Shown here: in pieces, positions 1-8,368 of the stretch
How positions within the stretch are numbered: position 1 is the stretch's first letter
How the letters are laid out: each line of letters starts with the position of its first letter
From: Kiloniella laminariae
GTDB lineage: Bacteria > Pseudomonadota > Alphaproteobacteria > Kiloniellales > Kiloniellaceae
NCBI RefSeq assembly: GCF_027214005.1
Contig: NZ_JAPWGY010000011.1
Span: 1-64,000 of the forward strand
Length of the DNA stretch: 64,000 nucleotides
Reading direction: 5' to 3'
Translations under genes and position numbers: made by a program
Notes under the pieces: generated by a model
Seen by the model: the letters and a program-made list of their open reading frames with translations, nothing else
What the model was told of the DNA's origin: nothing
The model's database searches: none

Positions 1-1
1 A

Positions 2-577
2 TCTCTACGATCCTTCCGAATGCTGGAATTTCTTCAAGGCTGCTGGATATGTCTCAGATTAAAAGCAAAAGGCTTTAATGCGGAGAAACTGGACGGAGAA
101 CTCTATCGCCTGCCAAGTGTAGAAACGCTATATAAACGAAAATTTATCCGTTCTCGTCCTTTGTTTTCCGCTACGGGGTATCTTTGGAAGAACCCGAAGG
201 CATCAACTGGGCAAAGGCTGACAATAGCTTATGTTCTGGGGGTCTATTGGCAAGAGAATTATGTAAAGGATAAGCTTGGTGTTGCTTATCTTAACCTTGG
301 TTCTGCTATTCGTGCCTATGAACAAGGGGACGTTATGTCCTTCCTGGCGGTTGGATATGTCGTGGGTTCTTTGGTAAAGGAAAATAAAATTTCCCCTCCG
401 CCTTTACGGGAACAGCGGGTATTCATTGAACCGCTCTATCACTATCTCGGGATCGAATTTGAACCCTTTATGCAGCAATTTTCGGCTTATCTGGATACGC
501 ATGACCCCTTTGGGCGTTTTGAGTCTTTTTATGAAGGGGCGGAGGAGGGTGAAATAGAAGGACCACATGAAATGTGA
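2..577 (+). CDS. Orphan periplasmic substrate-binding-like protein, 5' end cut by window edge
   Basis: The frame is open from base 2 to the stop at 577, so the N-terminus, including any signal peptide, probably lies upstream of the window. The first in-frame ATG is at base 20. The protein closely resembles the complete product at 1346-2059: both share DGELYRLP, AYVLG-YWQE, AYEQG and LYHYLG-type blocks in the same order and end with a YLD-H-PF segment. This is the fold of family-3 (amino-acid type) solute-binding domains that stand alone without permease genes. I infer a tandem duplication. The ligand is unknown and a role in transport is not shown. Confidence 0.6.
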   Translation, partial: SLRSFRMLEFLQGCWICLRLKAKGFNAEKLDGELYRLPSVETLYKRKFIRSRPLFSATGYLWKNPKASTGQRLTIAYVLGVYWQENYVKDKLGVAYLNLGSAIRAYEQGDVMSFLAVGYVVGSLVKENKISPPPLREQRVFIEPLYHYLGIEFEPFMQQFSAYLDTHDPFGRFESFYEGAEEGEIEGPHEM

Positions 578-746
578 TGATGGGCTTCTGAAGTGACCAG
601 GAGTTTTCTGATATTGCTCAATTTTCAAAGTCTTATAGCAAAAAGACCCGCAAGAAATACTTTCGGTCCCGAAGACTTTTATAAAAAGTTGATTGTTCTC
701 AACATATGTAAATGATGATCAGAACGCCGGGGTGTAATTTCCGGTT

Positions 747-1196
747 ATGAACACATCTATTTTACCTTTTGTTGCCTTTGTCGCTGGCGCTGCCATTGCC
801 GCTCAGGCTGCTCTGAATTCCCAACTCGGCCTGCTGTTGAAAAACCCCATATTTGCAACAGTCGTGGCTTTTTCTGCCAGCCTGGTTTTTACAACTCTGG
901 CTCTGGTTTTTACTGTCAGGCGGGTTCCTGATTCTTCTTCACTCCAGAGCGTGCCCTTTTATCTCTGGTTCACTGGGGGGCTGCTCAGCGCCTTTGCCAT
1001 TGCATCCTTTTACTGGCTTATCCCGAAAATTGGAGCAGGCTCAGTTGTCTCTGCTGCTTTGACGGGCCAGATTTTGCTGGCGATGATCGCGGGGCATTTT
1101 GGCTGGTTCTATCTGCCGGTTGTTCCGGTGACGGCGGTCAAGCTGCTTGGTGTTGCTTTGCTTGTCGCGGGGGCTCTTCTGATCAACAAGTTTTAA
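747..1196 (+). CDS. DMT-family small membrane transporter (YdcZ/DUF606-like)
   Basis: A 149-residue, almost entirely hydrophobic protein with about five membrane segments. It opens with a helix containing AAQAALNSQLG, the small-residue and NSQLG pattern typical of the YdcZ (DUF606) branch of the drug/metabolite transporter superfamily, and the usual family length is about 140-150. These half-size transporters work in the inner membrane as dimers; substrates are mostly unknown. It lies between two paralogous binding-protein-like genes with gaps of about 170 and 150 bases. Those genes may be separate units, so a functional link to them is only inferred. Confidence 0.75.
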   Translation: MNTSILPFVAFVAGAAIAAQAALNSQLGLLLKNPIFATVVAFSASLVFTTLALVFTVRRVPDSSSLQSVPFYLWFTGGLLSAFAIASFYWLIPKIGAGSVVSAALTGQILLAMIAGHFGWFYLPVVPVTAVKLLGVALLVAGALLINKF

Positions 1197-1345
1197 CGGC
1201 AGCGCGATACAGGCTTGCAGTTTATGGTGGTAATTTTCAATTTGTAACTCAGGGTAAGGAAAAATTATTTTTTACATCCGATGATAGTGGTGTCGGTGTG
1301 TTGGTAACAGTCGCCGTTTGATTCTGGTAATCGTTTGGTGGAGCC

Positions 1346-2059
1346 ATGAGGCTGGGTGCCGCAGCTTTGATTTTTTTTCTTCTTGGGGGTGGCGGTGCCG
1401 GAGCCAGCCCAGCGGATAACGCTGTCGCTTGTCCAAAAAAGATCGCAACAGTCAGCCAAAACAAGCTGTCACTAAGAGCCCAGAAAATTGTCGAACATGT
1501 TTATCATGAACTTGGCTGCCCGATAGAGGTTGTTGCCTTTCCCGGTCGTCGAGGGATTGTTTCCTTTAACAATCGTACTGTGGATGGAGAGCTATACCGC
1601 TTGCCCACAGCTGAGGGGCTTTATGAACGAAGCTTTGTAAAGTCCGATCCCCTGTTTATGCTGTCCGGGTATCTTTGGCGACGACCGGGCGGCGTGGAAA
1701 AGGAACCCAGGATTGCATATGTCCTGGGTTTTTACTGGCAGGAAGATTTTGTGAAAACCAGAACTGCGGTTGCCTTTCAGAACTTCGATGCGGTGATCAA
1801 GGCCTATGAACAGGGCGAGGTTGAAGCCTTTCTGGCCTCTGACTTTCTGGTTCGCAGAATATTGGATGAAAAGAAGATTTCCGTGTTGCCTCTTCGCCAG
1901 GAGCGGCTGGAAGCTGGAGCCTTTTATCACTACCTCGGTGAGGAATATCAGGAGTTTATGAGGCGCTTTTCAGATTATCTTGATCGACACCACCCCTTTG
2001 CCGATCTGGAAGCAGAGTTGAACGGGACCCAGAGGGAAGAAAAAGACGGTCTTATGTAG
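1346..2059 (+). CDS. Orphan family-3 solute-binding-like periplasmic protein
   Basis: 237 residues. The first 20 residues form a signal peptide (hydrophobic core AALIFFLLGGG, cleavage near GAGASPA), so it is exported. The rest resembles the SBP_bac_3 fold of polar amino-acid binding proteins, with the FPGRRGIVSFNNRTVDGE block near residues 63-80 that is typical of stand-alone members of this family. No permease or ATPase is nearby. The gene at the left edge of the window is a close paralogue. It converges with the Sel1-repeat gene, 18 bases away. It could be a sensor input or scavenging protein; the ligand cannot be read from the sequence. Confidence 0.65.
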   Translation: MRLGAAALIFFLLGGGGAGASPADNAVACPKKIATVSQNKLSLRAQKIVEHVYHELGCPIEVVAFPGRRGIVSFNNRTVDGELYRLPTAEGLYERSFVKSDPLFMLSGYLWRRPGGVEKEPRIAYVLGFYWQEDFVKTRTAVAFQNFDAVIKAYEQGEVEAFLASDFLVRRILDEKKISVLPLRQERLEAGAFYHYLGEEYQEFMRRFSDYLDRHHPFADLEAELNGTQREEKDGLM

Positions 2060-2077
2060 GGTACAAAAAGTTGTCAC

Positions 2078-2947
2078 TTATTCTCCTTGCAGAACCCGGG
2101 GGTCATCAGAACAGCTTGCTTCTGTGGCGGGTTTGAAAAGGCTCTGTCCCCAGCGCTCCAGTTTTGTATACCATGTATGGCTACTCAGCTGTGCGATCTC
2201 ATCAAGGGCTTCCTCTGATCCGTTGTCAGCCGCTTTTTGACGCCACGCTGCCCGTTGATCCTGATCTGCTGTCAGATTTCCACGGCCAATGCTGTAAGCT
2301 TTGCTGAGTTCGTACTGGGCCTCGGGGTCGTCCTGCTGGGCAGAGAGACAGGTCCAGTAAGCAGCTTTGTCATCGTTCGATGCATAAGGTCCCTGCATGT
2401 CATCCATGCCGCGTTCATCGGTCCAATAATACCAGCCCAGCAAATACTGGGCAGCAGGATTTCCCTGTTTGGCAGCCTGTTCAAACCAGTACATGGCCTG
2501 TCCCAGATCTTTTTCTATTCCGCTGCCTTCACTGTAATTCAACCCCAGTTCAAGCTGGGCATGAACCTGCCCCAACTCTGCCCCCTGTTGCAGCCGATGG
2601 TTCATTTCGGCCAGATCCGGGTCGGGGATCAGGCCGTCCCGATGGATCATAGCAAGCTCAAGAGCTGCCCGTGCATGCCCCAGGTCAGCGGCCTTGCCCC
2701 ACCACTCCAGCGCCGGGGGATAGTTCTGCTGGGTGTAATAATAATAACCGAGTGCATTGGCGGCGCAGACGTCTCCTTTTTGACCTTTACCCAGGAGTGT
2801 CATCTCCTGCTCGGCGTCCTCTATGATTTCAAGGGCGCAAGCGGATGGATCAGATGTTTGCGCCACAGCGGAAGAGCTGAGGCCAAGAGACGCCAGAAGT
2901 GCAAGCATTGCGAGGGAGCAAGATCGGGAAGGGAGGGAGATTGTCAC
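2078..2947 (-). CDS. Exported Sel1-repeat protein
   Basis: 289 residues with a signal peptide (residues 1-29, ending SSAVAQ). After it come tandem alpha-helical Sel1-like repeats: the ANALGYYYYTQQNYPPALEW, ARAALELAMIHRDG, AQLELGLNYSEG, AQYLLGWYYW and AQYELSKAYSIG blocks are spaced about 36 residues apart. Sel1 repeats form a superhelix used for protein-protein contacts, often in envelope signalling or assembly. Nothing identifies the partner. It is divergent from the GNAT gene at 3112, with a 164-base shared upstream region. Confidence 0.8.
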   Translation of the reverse strand: MTISLPSRSCSLAMLALLASLGLSSSAVAQTSDPSACALEIIEDAEQEMTLLGKGQKGDVCAANALGYYYYTQQNYPPALEWWGKAADLGHARAALELAMIHRDGLIPDPDLAEMNHRLQQGAELGQVHAQLELGLNYSEGSGIEKDLGQAMYWFEQAAKQGNPAAQYLLGWYYWTDERGMDDMQGPYASNDDKAAYWTCLSAQQDDPEAQYELSKAYSIGRGNLTADQDQRAAWRQKAADNGSEEALDEIAQLSSHTWYTKLERWGQSLFKPATEASCSDDPRVLQGE

Positions 2948-3111
2948 GGGTGGAGCATCCTTGATAGCTTTGGGGGGCAGTGACAGAGGCAGGCGCGCAG
3001 GGTGGTTTACCGGGGGCAGCGGAAGATGGAGTGGTCACAGTTGTGCTGCAACTGCGCCTTATAGTAGTAATTTGATTGTGTCGCAAGAAATAGAAGGGGA
3101 GCGGGTGGTTT

Positions 3112-3687
3112 ATGCGAAGGATCCGTAAAGTGCGGGAACAAGATGCTGAGGGTATTGTTGCGTTGCTCAACCCGATTATTACTCATGGCAGTTTGACGGC
3201 AATGAACGAGATACTGTCTGTCGCAGAGCAGATCTCCTATCAGCGATCGTTTCCGGACGAAGGCATTTTTCTGGTTGCTGTTGCAGAAGAAGAACAACAA
3301 GTTCTCGGTTTTCAATCCATAGAGCCTTTGGCCAAAGGCCAACACCCGACAAGGCATAAGCATATGATCTGTGCAAATCAGGACGCTGTTCCAAAGCCGG
3401 AAAGTCGCGATCTGGTATCCCCAGGCTTTTCAGGCGAAGGAGAGATATCAACCTTTGTTTCCCTGTCCCATCAGGGAGACGGTATCGGCAGGAACCTGTG
3501 CGCGGCAAGCTTTGAGGCTGCACGCGCACAGGGGTATCAAAAAATATCAGCTTATATACGTGCTGATAATCCTGTTGCGCTGTCCTTTTATCAGAAAAAC
3601 GGGTTCCGGTTGGTTGAGCGATTGAAAAACACCATCCATTTGAAGGATGGGTTTGTTGACCAGATCTGGACAGTGAAAGAGCTTTGA
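3112..3687 (+). CDS. GNAT-family N-acetyltransferase
   Basis: 191 residues with the GNAT fold. The N-terminal IRKVREQDAEGIVALLNPI segment is typical of phosphinothricin-acetyltransferase-like members. The acetyl-CoA binding motif is GDGIGRNLCAASFEAARAQG near residues 122-141, followed by the YIRADNPVALSFYQKNGFR end motif. Such enzymes transfer acetyl from acetyl-CoA to an amine, and the substrate is not predictable here. The ATG at 3112 follows a purine-rich GGGGAG stretch. The gene converges with the dehydratase gene, with 39 bases between them. Confidence 0.8.
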   Translation: MRRIRKVREQDAEGIVALLNPIITHGSLTAMNEILSVAEQISYQRSFPDEGIFLVAVAEEEQQVLGFQSIEPLAKGQHPTRHKHMICANQDAVPKPESRDLVSPGFSGEGEISTFVSLSHQGDGIGRNLCAASFEAARAQGYQKISAYIRADNPVALSFYQKNGFRLVERLKNTIHLKDGFVDQIWTVKEL

Positions 3688-3726
3688 AGCCGCCCTTTCC
3701 TGTTCGTGCTTATCCTCTACTTTGGT

Positions 3727-4695
3727 CTAACCCCTGGGGGTTTCTCCGTTCAGGAGCTGCGCAAAAGCGGAGCTGTCGATATTACCGCCGGTGAGAACGA
3801 TGCCAATTTTCATGCCTTCGAGCTGGTCACGTTCCTGCAGGGCTGCGGCCAGAGTGACGGCGCCGGCACCTTCGGTGGCATTGTGGGTATCGCTGAAATA
3901 AATTCTGGCAGCTTCGGCCACTTCTTCGTCGCTCACACTTACAATCCGTTTTGCGCCTTTGCTGTAGATGGCAAAGGCATCGGGAACCGGTACTCTTACG
4001 GCCATGCCATCAGCAAAAGAACTTCCCGGGCCGCTCTCGACAATGCTGCCACTGTCAAAGGAGGTTTTCGCTGCGGGAAACTGGTCGGAAACAACCCCGA
4101 TGACTTCGGTTTTCAGGCCAAGCGCGTCACGGGCGGTAATCGTGCCACAGATGCCGGAGCCGCAGCCGATTGGTACATAGACCCTGTCAAGATCAGGCGC
4201 AGCAGAGAAAAGCTCAAGTGCATAGCTGGCTACACCCAGCATGATCTGGGGGTGGAAAGGAGGAACCACAAACAGGTTTCTCTGCTCGGCCAGTTTGGCG
4301 ACCTCGAGCAGGGCTTCATTGAAGTCAGCACCCTGTTCAATTACCTCTGCGCCAAAGGAGCGCATGGCATTGTTCTTTTCTTTGGAATTGCCGCGAGGGA
4401 CCACCACAACTGAGGCGATACCTGCCTTGGTTGCGGCAAAAGCCTGGGCCTGGCCGTGGTTGCCACGGGTCGCGGTAACAATCCCGGTTGCGTCGGGATG
4501 ATTTTTCTTGAGCCAGCGGGCAAAGGTCAGACCGCCACGGGCTTTGAAGGCGCCGATGGGGGTATGGTTTTCGTGCTTGACCAGAACCTGACAACCAACC
4601 CGCTGGTTAATCTGCGGCCAGCTGATCTGAGGTGTCGGGCTCATGTGCTGATAGATATAGCTGGCAGCTTCTCTCAACTGTGTTTCGGTAAACAT
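3727..4695 (-). CDS. PLP-dependent threonine/serine dehydratase-like enzyme
   Basis: 322 residues of the fold-type II PLP family (threonine dehydratase, serine racemase, threo-3-hydroxyaspartate ammonia-lyase). The PLP lysine is K51 in PIGAFKARGG, the phosphate-binding glycine-rich loop is GCGSGICG, and the C-terminus holds LTGGNID. There is no C-terminal ACT domain, so it is a catabolic-type enzyme. It removes the hydroxyl and amino group of a hydroxy amino acid to give an oxoacid and ammonia. Threonine, serine and 3-hydroxyaspartate are all possible substrates. It is divergent from a MocR regulator, which very likely controls it. Confidence 0.8.
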   Translation of the reverse strand: MFTETQLREAASYIYQHMSPTPQISWPQINQRVGCQVLVKHENHTPIGAFKARGGLTFARWLKKNHPDATGIVTATRGNHGQAQAFAATKAGIASVVVVPRGNSKEKNNAMRSFGAEVIEQGADFNEALLEVAKLAEQRNLFVVPPFHPQIMLGVASYALELFSAAPDLDRVYVPIGCGSGICGTITARDALGLKTEVIGVVSDQFPAAKTSFDSGSIVESGPGSSFADGMAVRVPVPDAFAIYSKGAKRIVSVSDEEVAEAARIYFSDTHNATEGAGAVTLAAALQERDQLEGMKIGIVLTGGNIDSSAFAQLLNGETPRG

Positions 4696-4787
4696 TAATC
4701 TGACTCCTGTTCGTTCTGTTTTGTGCCAGCTGTCCAGGCTTGCAAAAAAATAAGTAATCCGCGGATTGAGAAAAGCCTATCAGCTTG

Positions 4788-4826
4788 ATTGTGTGGTTCA
4801 ATACTAATATTGTGTGGGTTACAATA
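4788..4826. promoter_or_regulatory. Direct-repeat operator between dehydratase and mocR genes
   Basis: Two copies of one element lie in the same orientation: ATTGTGTGGTTCAATA at 4788-4803 and ATTGTGTGGGTTACAATA at 4809-4826. Their starts are 21 bases apart, about two helical turns. MocR/GntR-aminotransferase regulators are known to bind direct repeats, and this pair lies between the MocR gene and its divergent neighbour. It also favours the downstream MocR start at 4863, because the upstream start at 4785 would put the operator inside the coding region. Binding is inferred. Confidence 0.6.
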
Positions 4827-4862
4827 TTGTCTGTTTTTGGACAGGTATCTTTGGGGCATTTG

Positions 4863-6230
4863 ATGAAGCAGAACTGGAAACCGACACTGGACCCGACGAT
4901 CACGGTTAAATATTTAGCCGTTGCACAAGCAATTGCCTGCGCGATCAAAGAGGGAGAGTTACGGGCTGGTGACCGCCTGCCGACCTATCGTGACCTGGCC
5001 TGGGACCTTGGTTTGAATGTCAGTACCATTACCCAGGCCTATCGGGAGGCAACACGTCGGCACCTGATCGGCGGTGAAGTTGGTCGGGGCACTTTTGTTC
5101 TGGCCAGCAGTCGCGAAGCAGAGCTTTTCGCCTTGAAAGAAAACGCTACCCGGGAGCTTATCGACCTTTCCACAAATATTCCGGCCCGGCATCCGGATGA
5201 TGATCGGGCAGCAGAGCTGCTTGCCACCTATCTGAAACAGGAGGCAGGATCTGACGAGATATTTTCCTATCATGCCCCAAACCTGCTGACCCGGGCGCAG
5301 ATGGCAGGCAGCAAATGGCTGGCATGGCGGGGGGTAGAGCTGCCTCCGGCAGCTGTGGTGCCTACTGCAGGCGCACAACAAGCCTTGCTGGCCTGCTTGC
5401 TGGTCCTCTGTGAACCTGGTGCAACAGTTCTGGTCGAAGAGTTTACCTTTCCCGGTATGAAGGCAGTCGCGCGACAGCTTCGTTTGCGTCTGCAGGGGAT
5501 TGCCTGTGACGAGGAAGGCGTTTTGCCTTCTGCTCTGGATACAGCCAGTCGGAGCAGTGGTGCCAGACTTGTTGTTTTGACACCCAATCTGCAAAACCCG
5601 ACTGGTGCTGTTATGTCTGCAACAAGGCGGACTGAGATTGCGGCTGTTGTCAAAGCGAGAAAACTTCTTGTGATTGAAGACGATGTCTATGGCCCCTTGT
5701 CAGGACAGGCACCGTTAATGCAGGAAATACCGGAACAGTGTCTGGTGATTTCCAGTCTGTCCAAAACAGTGGGACCGGGACTTCGCTTCGGCTTTATTGC
5801 AGGACCGGAGCGTTGGATTGCCCCGATCCGGGCCGAGGTCCACGCCACGCACTGGACCATGAGTCCAGTGATGTTGGGTCTGGCGTGTCACTGGATCGAG
5901 GAGGGGCGGGCCTTTGCCCGCTGTGATTGGCAGCGGGCGGAGGTTTCTGCCCGCTGGAATCTGGCCCGATCACGGTTAAAGGAAGTAAGAAGGCAGACAC
6001 CGCGTAATGCTCTTTTTTCCGCGCCGCATCTCTGGCTGGAAACGGGCATTCCTGCTGAGGACGCGATGGTGGTTTTACGCTCGGGTGGCGTAGAAGCAGT
6101 TCCCGGCAGTTTTTTCTCTACCGGGCGGCAAGAGGAAAACAGAATACGGATCTGTCTGACAGCGCCGCAAAGTCGGGCTGTCCTCAGTCTGGCTCTGGAT
6201 AAGGTACTTGAATGCAATATTCTGAAGTAG
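4863..6230 (+). CDS. MocR-type GntR/aminotransferase transcription regulator
   Basis: 455 residues from the preferred ATG at 4863. Residues 1-75 are a GntR winged helix (AGDRLPTYRDLAWDLGLNVS, then TITQAYREATRRHLIGGEVG). The rest is a fold-type I aminotransferase-like domain with NLQNPTGAVMS, IEDDVYGPL and the PLP-lysine segment SSLSKTVGPGLRFGF. Members sense PLP adducts or amino compounds and bind direct repeats near their own promoters. The divergent dehydratase-like gene is the obvious target. An in-frame start at 4785 exists but covers the repeat operator, so I reject it. Confidence 0.85.
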   Translation: MKQNWKPTLDPTITVKYLAVAQAIACAIKEGELRAGDRLPTYRDLAWDLGLNVSTITQAYREATRRHLIGGEVGRGTFVLASSREAELFALKENATRELIDLSTNIPARHPDDDRAAELLATYLKQEAGSDEIFSYHAPNLLTRAQMAGSKWLAWRGVELPPAAVVPTAGAQQALLACLLVLCEPGATVLVEEFTFPGMKAVARQLRLRLQGIACDEEGVLPSALDTASRSSGARLVVLTPNLQNPTGAVMSATRRTEIAAVVKARKLLVIEDDVYGPLSGQAPLMQEIPEQCLVISSLSKTVGPGLRFGFIAGPERWIAPIRAEVHATHWTMSPVMLGLACHWIEEGRAFARCDWQRAEVSARWNLARSRLKEVRRQTPRNALFSAPHLWLETGIPAEDAMVVLRSGGVEAVPGSFFSTGRQEENRIRICLTAPQSRAVLSLALDKVLECNILK

Positions 6231-6253
6231 AGTTTTGATTGTTGGACCTGTTT

Positions 6254-6481
6254 TTAGAATCTGGGTCGGTCTTCAAGGAATTTTCCACTACACTGTTGGT
6301 GGGAAAACCCGATGTCTTCCTTGAGATGCTCAGGGAGGTAATGCAGGTTCGTATAAGACATTTTTTTTGTGCGTGGAGTGAATAATATATCATATATTAC
6401 AACAAGTAGATTTGGAATTTTACTTGGATTTTTTTTTCGTTCTGGCTGAATTTTGATACAGCTGTTGCAAATGTCACTCAT
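6254..6481 (-). CDS. Small DUF1127-like protein
   Basis: A 75-residue protein from the ATG at 6481, preceded by a purine-rich AGGAAAAGAAGAG stretch on the minus strand. The C-terminal half reads YTNLHYLPEHLKEDIGFSHQ, matching the DUF1127 pattern of a short basic stretch followed by L-x-x-L-x-x-x-L-x-x-DIG[LF]. DUF1127 proteins in alphaproteobacteria are small, basic and often bind RNA or act in phosphate and carbon metabolism. The match is divergent, with an unusual CNSC segment near the N-terminus. A longer in-frame start at 6559 is possible. It is divergent from the LysR gene. Confidence 0.5.
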   Translation of the reverse strand: MSDICNSCIKIQPERKKNPSKIPNLLVVIYDILFTPRTKKMSYTNLHYLPEHLKEDIGFSHQQCSGKFLEDRPRF

Positions 6482-6596
6482 GATGATCTCTTCTTTTCCT
6501 GATGATATAGCCTTGTTGCCCATGAATAGAATTTGCGCTTTCCCAGACTGGATTTCCAACTAAAATCCGAGTAGTATGCATAAGGAGGATTTATGC

Positions 6597-7541
6597 ATGG
6601 TGTCATCGAGTTTACCCCCTCTGTCATCACTTCGGGTGTTTGAAGCCGCGGCCCGGCATTGCAGTTTTACCCGTGCGGCTGAAGAACTGGGCATGACCCA
6701 GGCAGCTGTCAGCTATCAGATCAAGATCCTTGAAGAGCGGGTCGGGAGTAATCTGTTTTTGAGAAAACCCCGGCAGGTCAGCCTGTCGGAAACAGGACTG
6801 CGGCTGGCACCGGTGGTCAGCCAGGCCTTTGATTTGTTGCATAATGCTTTTGCCGCAGAAGAAGACGACAGCCAGTCCCTCTTGACTATATCGACGCTTC
6901 AGACCTTTGCCGCCAACTATCTGGTCGAGCGGATCGGACGTTTTCAGATGGAACACTGTAACCTGGCGGTTCGCCTTGATGCCTCGCAAGAGATGCGAAA
7001 CTTCGCACGGGAAGAATTCGATCTGGGTATTCGCTCAGGCATGGGGGACTGGCCGGGACTTGCTACTCATTTGCTGATGACAGCATCATTCACCCCAATG
7101 CTCAGCCCCGGGCTGGCCGAGAGTATCGATGGTGTGAAGGAGCCTGCCGATCTTCTTAGATTGCCCTTCATCGATGCAAGCGATCCCTGGTGGAAAGTAT
7201 GGTTCGATGCCGCGGGTGTCCCTTCGGATGAACTCAAGGCACGCCCGAGAAGCAGGTTGGGTTCGCAGACACTTGAAGCAACAGCTGCCATGGCCGGGCA
7301 GGGTGTGGCAGTTCTAACACCAATGTTTTATCGCAAGGCCCTCAATGACGGGAGCCTGATCCAGCCGTTTGATCTGGTTTGCAAGGATCTTGAGGGGCGG
7401 GGATACTGGCTGGTCTATCCTGAGTCCCGCCGGAATTCTCGCAAGATCAAGGCTTTTCGACGTTGGCTCGAGGTTGAGTTGAAACAGAGTTTTATCGAAG
7501 AGGATCTGGCAATAAAGGCTCAGGGGTGCCGAAAAATATGA
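6597..7541 (+). CDS. LysR-family regulator, GcvA-like
   Basis: 314 residues. The N-terminal helix-turn-helix (PLSSLRVFEAAARHCSFTRA, then AAEELGMTQAAVSYQIKILE) is the GcvA subgroup signature, followed by a LysR substrate-binding domain ending with a YWLVYPESRR segment. The start at 6597 is chosen because a perfect AAGGAGG sits at 6582-6588, 8 bases upstream; the ATG at 6576 lacks such a site. GcvA-type regulators commonly control amino-acid or beta-lactamase genes next to them. Here the only divergent neighbour is the small DUF1127 gene, so the target is unclear. Confidence 0.85.
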   Translation: MVSSSLPPLSSLRVFEAAARHCSFTRAAEELGMTQAAVSYQIKILEERVGSNLFLRKPRQVSLSETGLRLAPVVSQAFDLLHNAFAAEEDDSQSLLTISTLQTFAANYLVERIGRFQMEHCNLAVRLDASQEMRNFAREEFDLGIRSGMGDWPGLATHLLMTASFTPMLSPGLAESIDGVKEPADLLRLPFIDASDPWWKVWFDAAGVPSDELKARPRSRLGSQTLEATAAMAGQGVAVLTPMFYRKALNDGSLIQPFDLVCKDLEGRGYWLVYPESRRNSRKIKAFRRWLEVELKQSFIEEDLAIKAQGCRKI

Positions 7542-7565
7542 AAATCTGAAAGCGTTTCCTGGTGA

Positions 7566-8366
7566 TCAGGGCCGCACAGACCGCAGCAGCGAACCTGCCA
7601 GCAGGCTGCCGAGAAACAGCAGTAACTGGGCAACCACAACCGAAGGACCCGAAGGGGTATCCCACTGCAGCGACCCAAACAGACCTGCGACAACAGAGGC
7701 GCCGCCGATCAAGGCCGCAATCGCTGCCATCTGTTCCGGGGTTCGGGCGAAACGGCGGGCGGCGGCGGCGGGGATAATCAGGAGGGAGGTAATCAGGAGA
7801 ACGCCGACGACTTTCATGGCAATGGCAATAACAATCGCCACTGTGACCATGAACAGTGTCTGGGTCAGGGTGATATTGATGCCCTCGGCTCTGGCGAGTT
7901 CCTCGTGTAAAGTCAGCGCAAGAAGGTCTTTCCAGATATAGCCAAGTAACGCAAGAGCAATGGTTCCGCCCCCATAGATCCAGTAGATGTCCTCAAGAGT
8001 TACCGCGAGAACATCTCCAAAAAGATATGACAGCAGATCAACCCGATAGCCCTGTAACAGGCCGAGAACCACCAGACTGATGGCAAGGCTGGAGTGGGCT
8101 AGAATGCCAAGAAGCGTGTCACTGGCGATGCGTTTTTGATGCTGGAACAGGGTGACCAGCAGGGCGATCATTATAGCGGTGGCAACGATACCAAGTGTCA
8201 GATTAAAACCGAGCAAAAGACCCAGTGCGACCCCAAGCAAGGCGGAATGGGCGAGGGTGTCCCCAAAATAGGCCATGCGTCGCCAGACTACAAAACAGCC
8301 GAGCGGACCAGAGATCAGGGCAACTCCAACCCCGGCGATCAGGGCCCGAAGCAGAAAATCTTCCAT
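7566..8366 (-). CDS. znuB: Zinc ABC transporter permease ZnuB
   Basis: 266 residues with about eight membrane helices, of the ABC-3 metal permease family. Typical blocks are ALIAGVGVALISGPLGCFVV at the N-terminus, the YFGDTLAHSALLGVALG loop and a VGVLLITSLLIIPAAAARRF segment near residues 185-205. It forms the inner-membrane channel for Zn2+ delivered by ZnuA and powered by ZnuC. Its start lies 2 bases after the end of znuC, so the two are translationally close in a zur-znuC-znuB unit. The Zur box upstream of zur is the likely control point. Confidence 0.93.
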   Translation of the reverse strand: MEDFLLRALIAGVGVALISGPLGCFVVWRRMAYFGDTLAHSALLGVALGLLLGFNLTLGIVATAIMIALLVTLFQHQKRIASDTLLGILAHSSLAISLVVLGLLQGYRVDLLSYLFGDVLAVTLEDIYWIYGGGTIALALLGYIWKDLLALTLHEELARAEGINITLTQTLFMVTVAIVIAIAMKVVGVLLITSLLIIPAAAARRFARTPEQMAAIAALIGGASVVAGLFGSLQWDTPSGPSVVVAQLLLFLGSLLAGSLLRSVRP

Positions 8367-8368
8367 GA

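Noticed and set aside
2-100. Frameshift in the first binding protein
   Set aside because: The frame is open from base 2, so truncation by the window is a simpler explanation.
2237-2983. 248-residue frame opposite the Sel1-repeat gene
   Set aside because: Shadow frame; the Sel1 repeats and signal peptide on the minus strand are clear.
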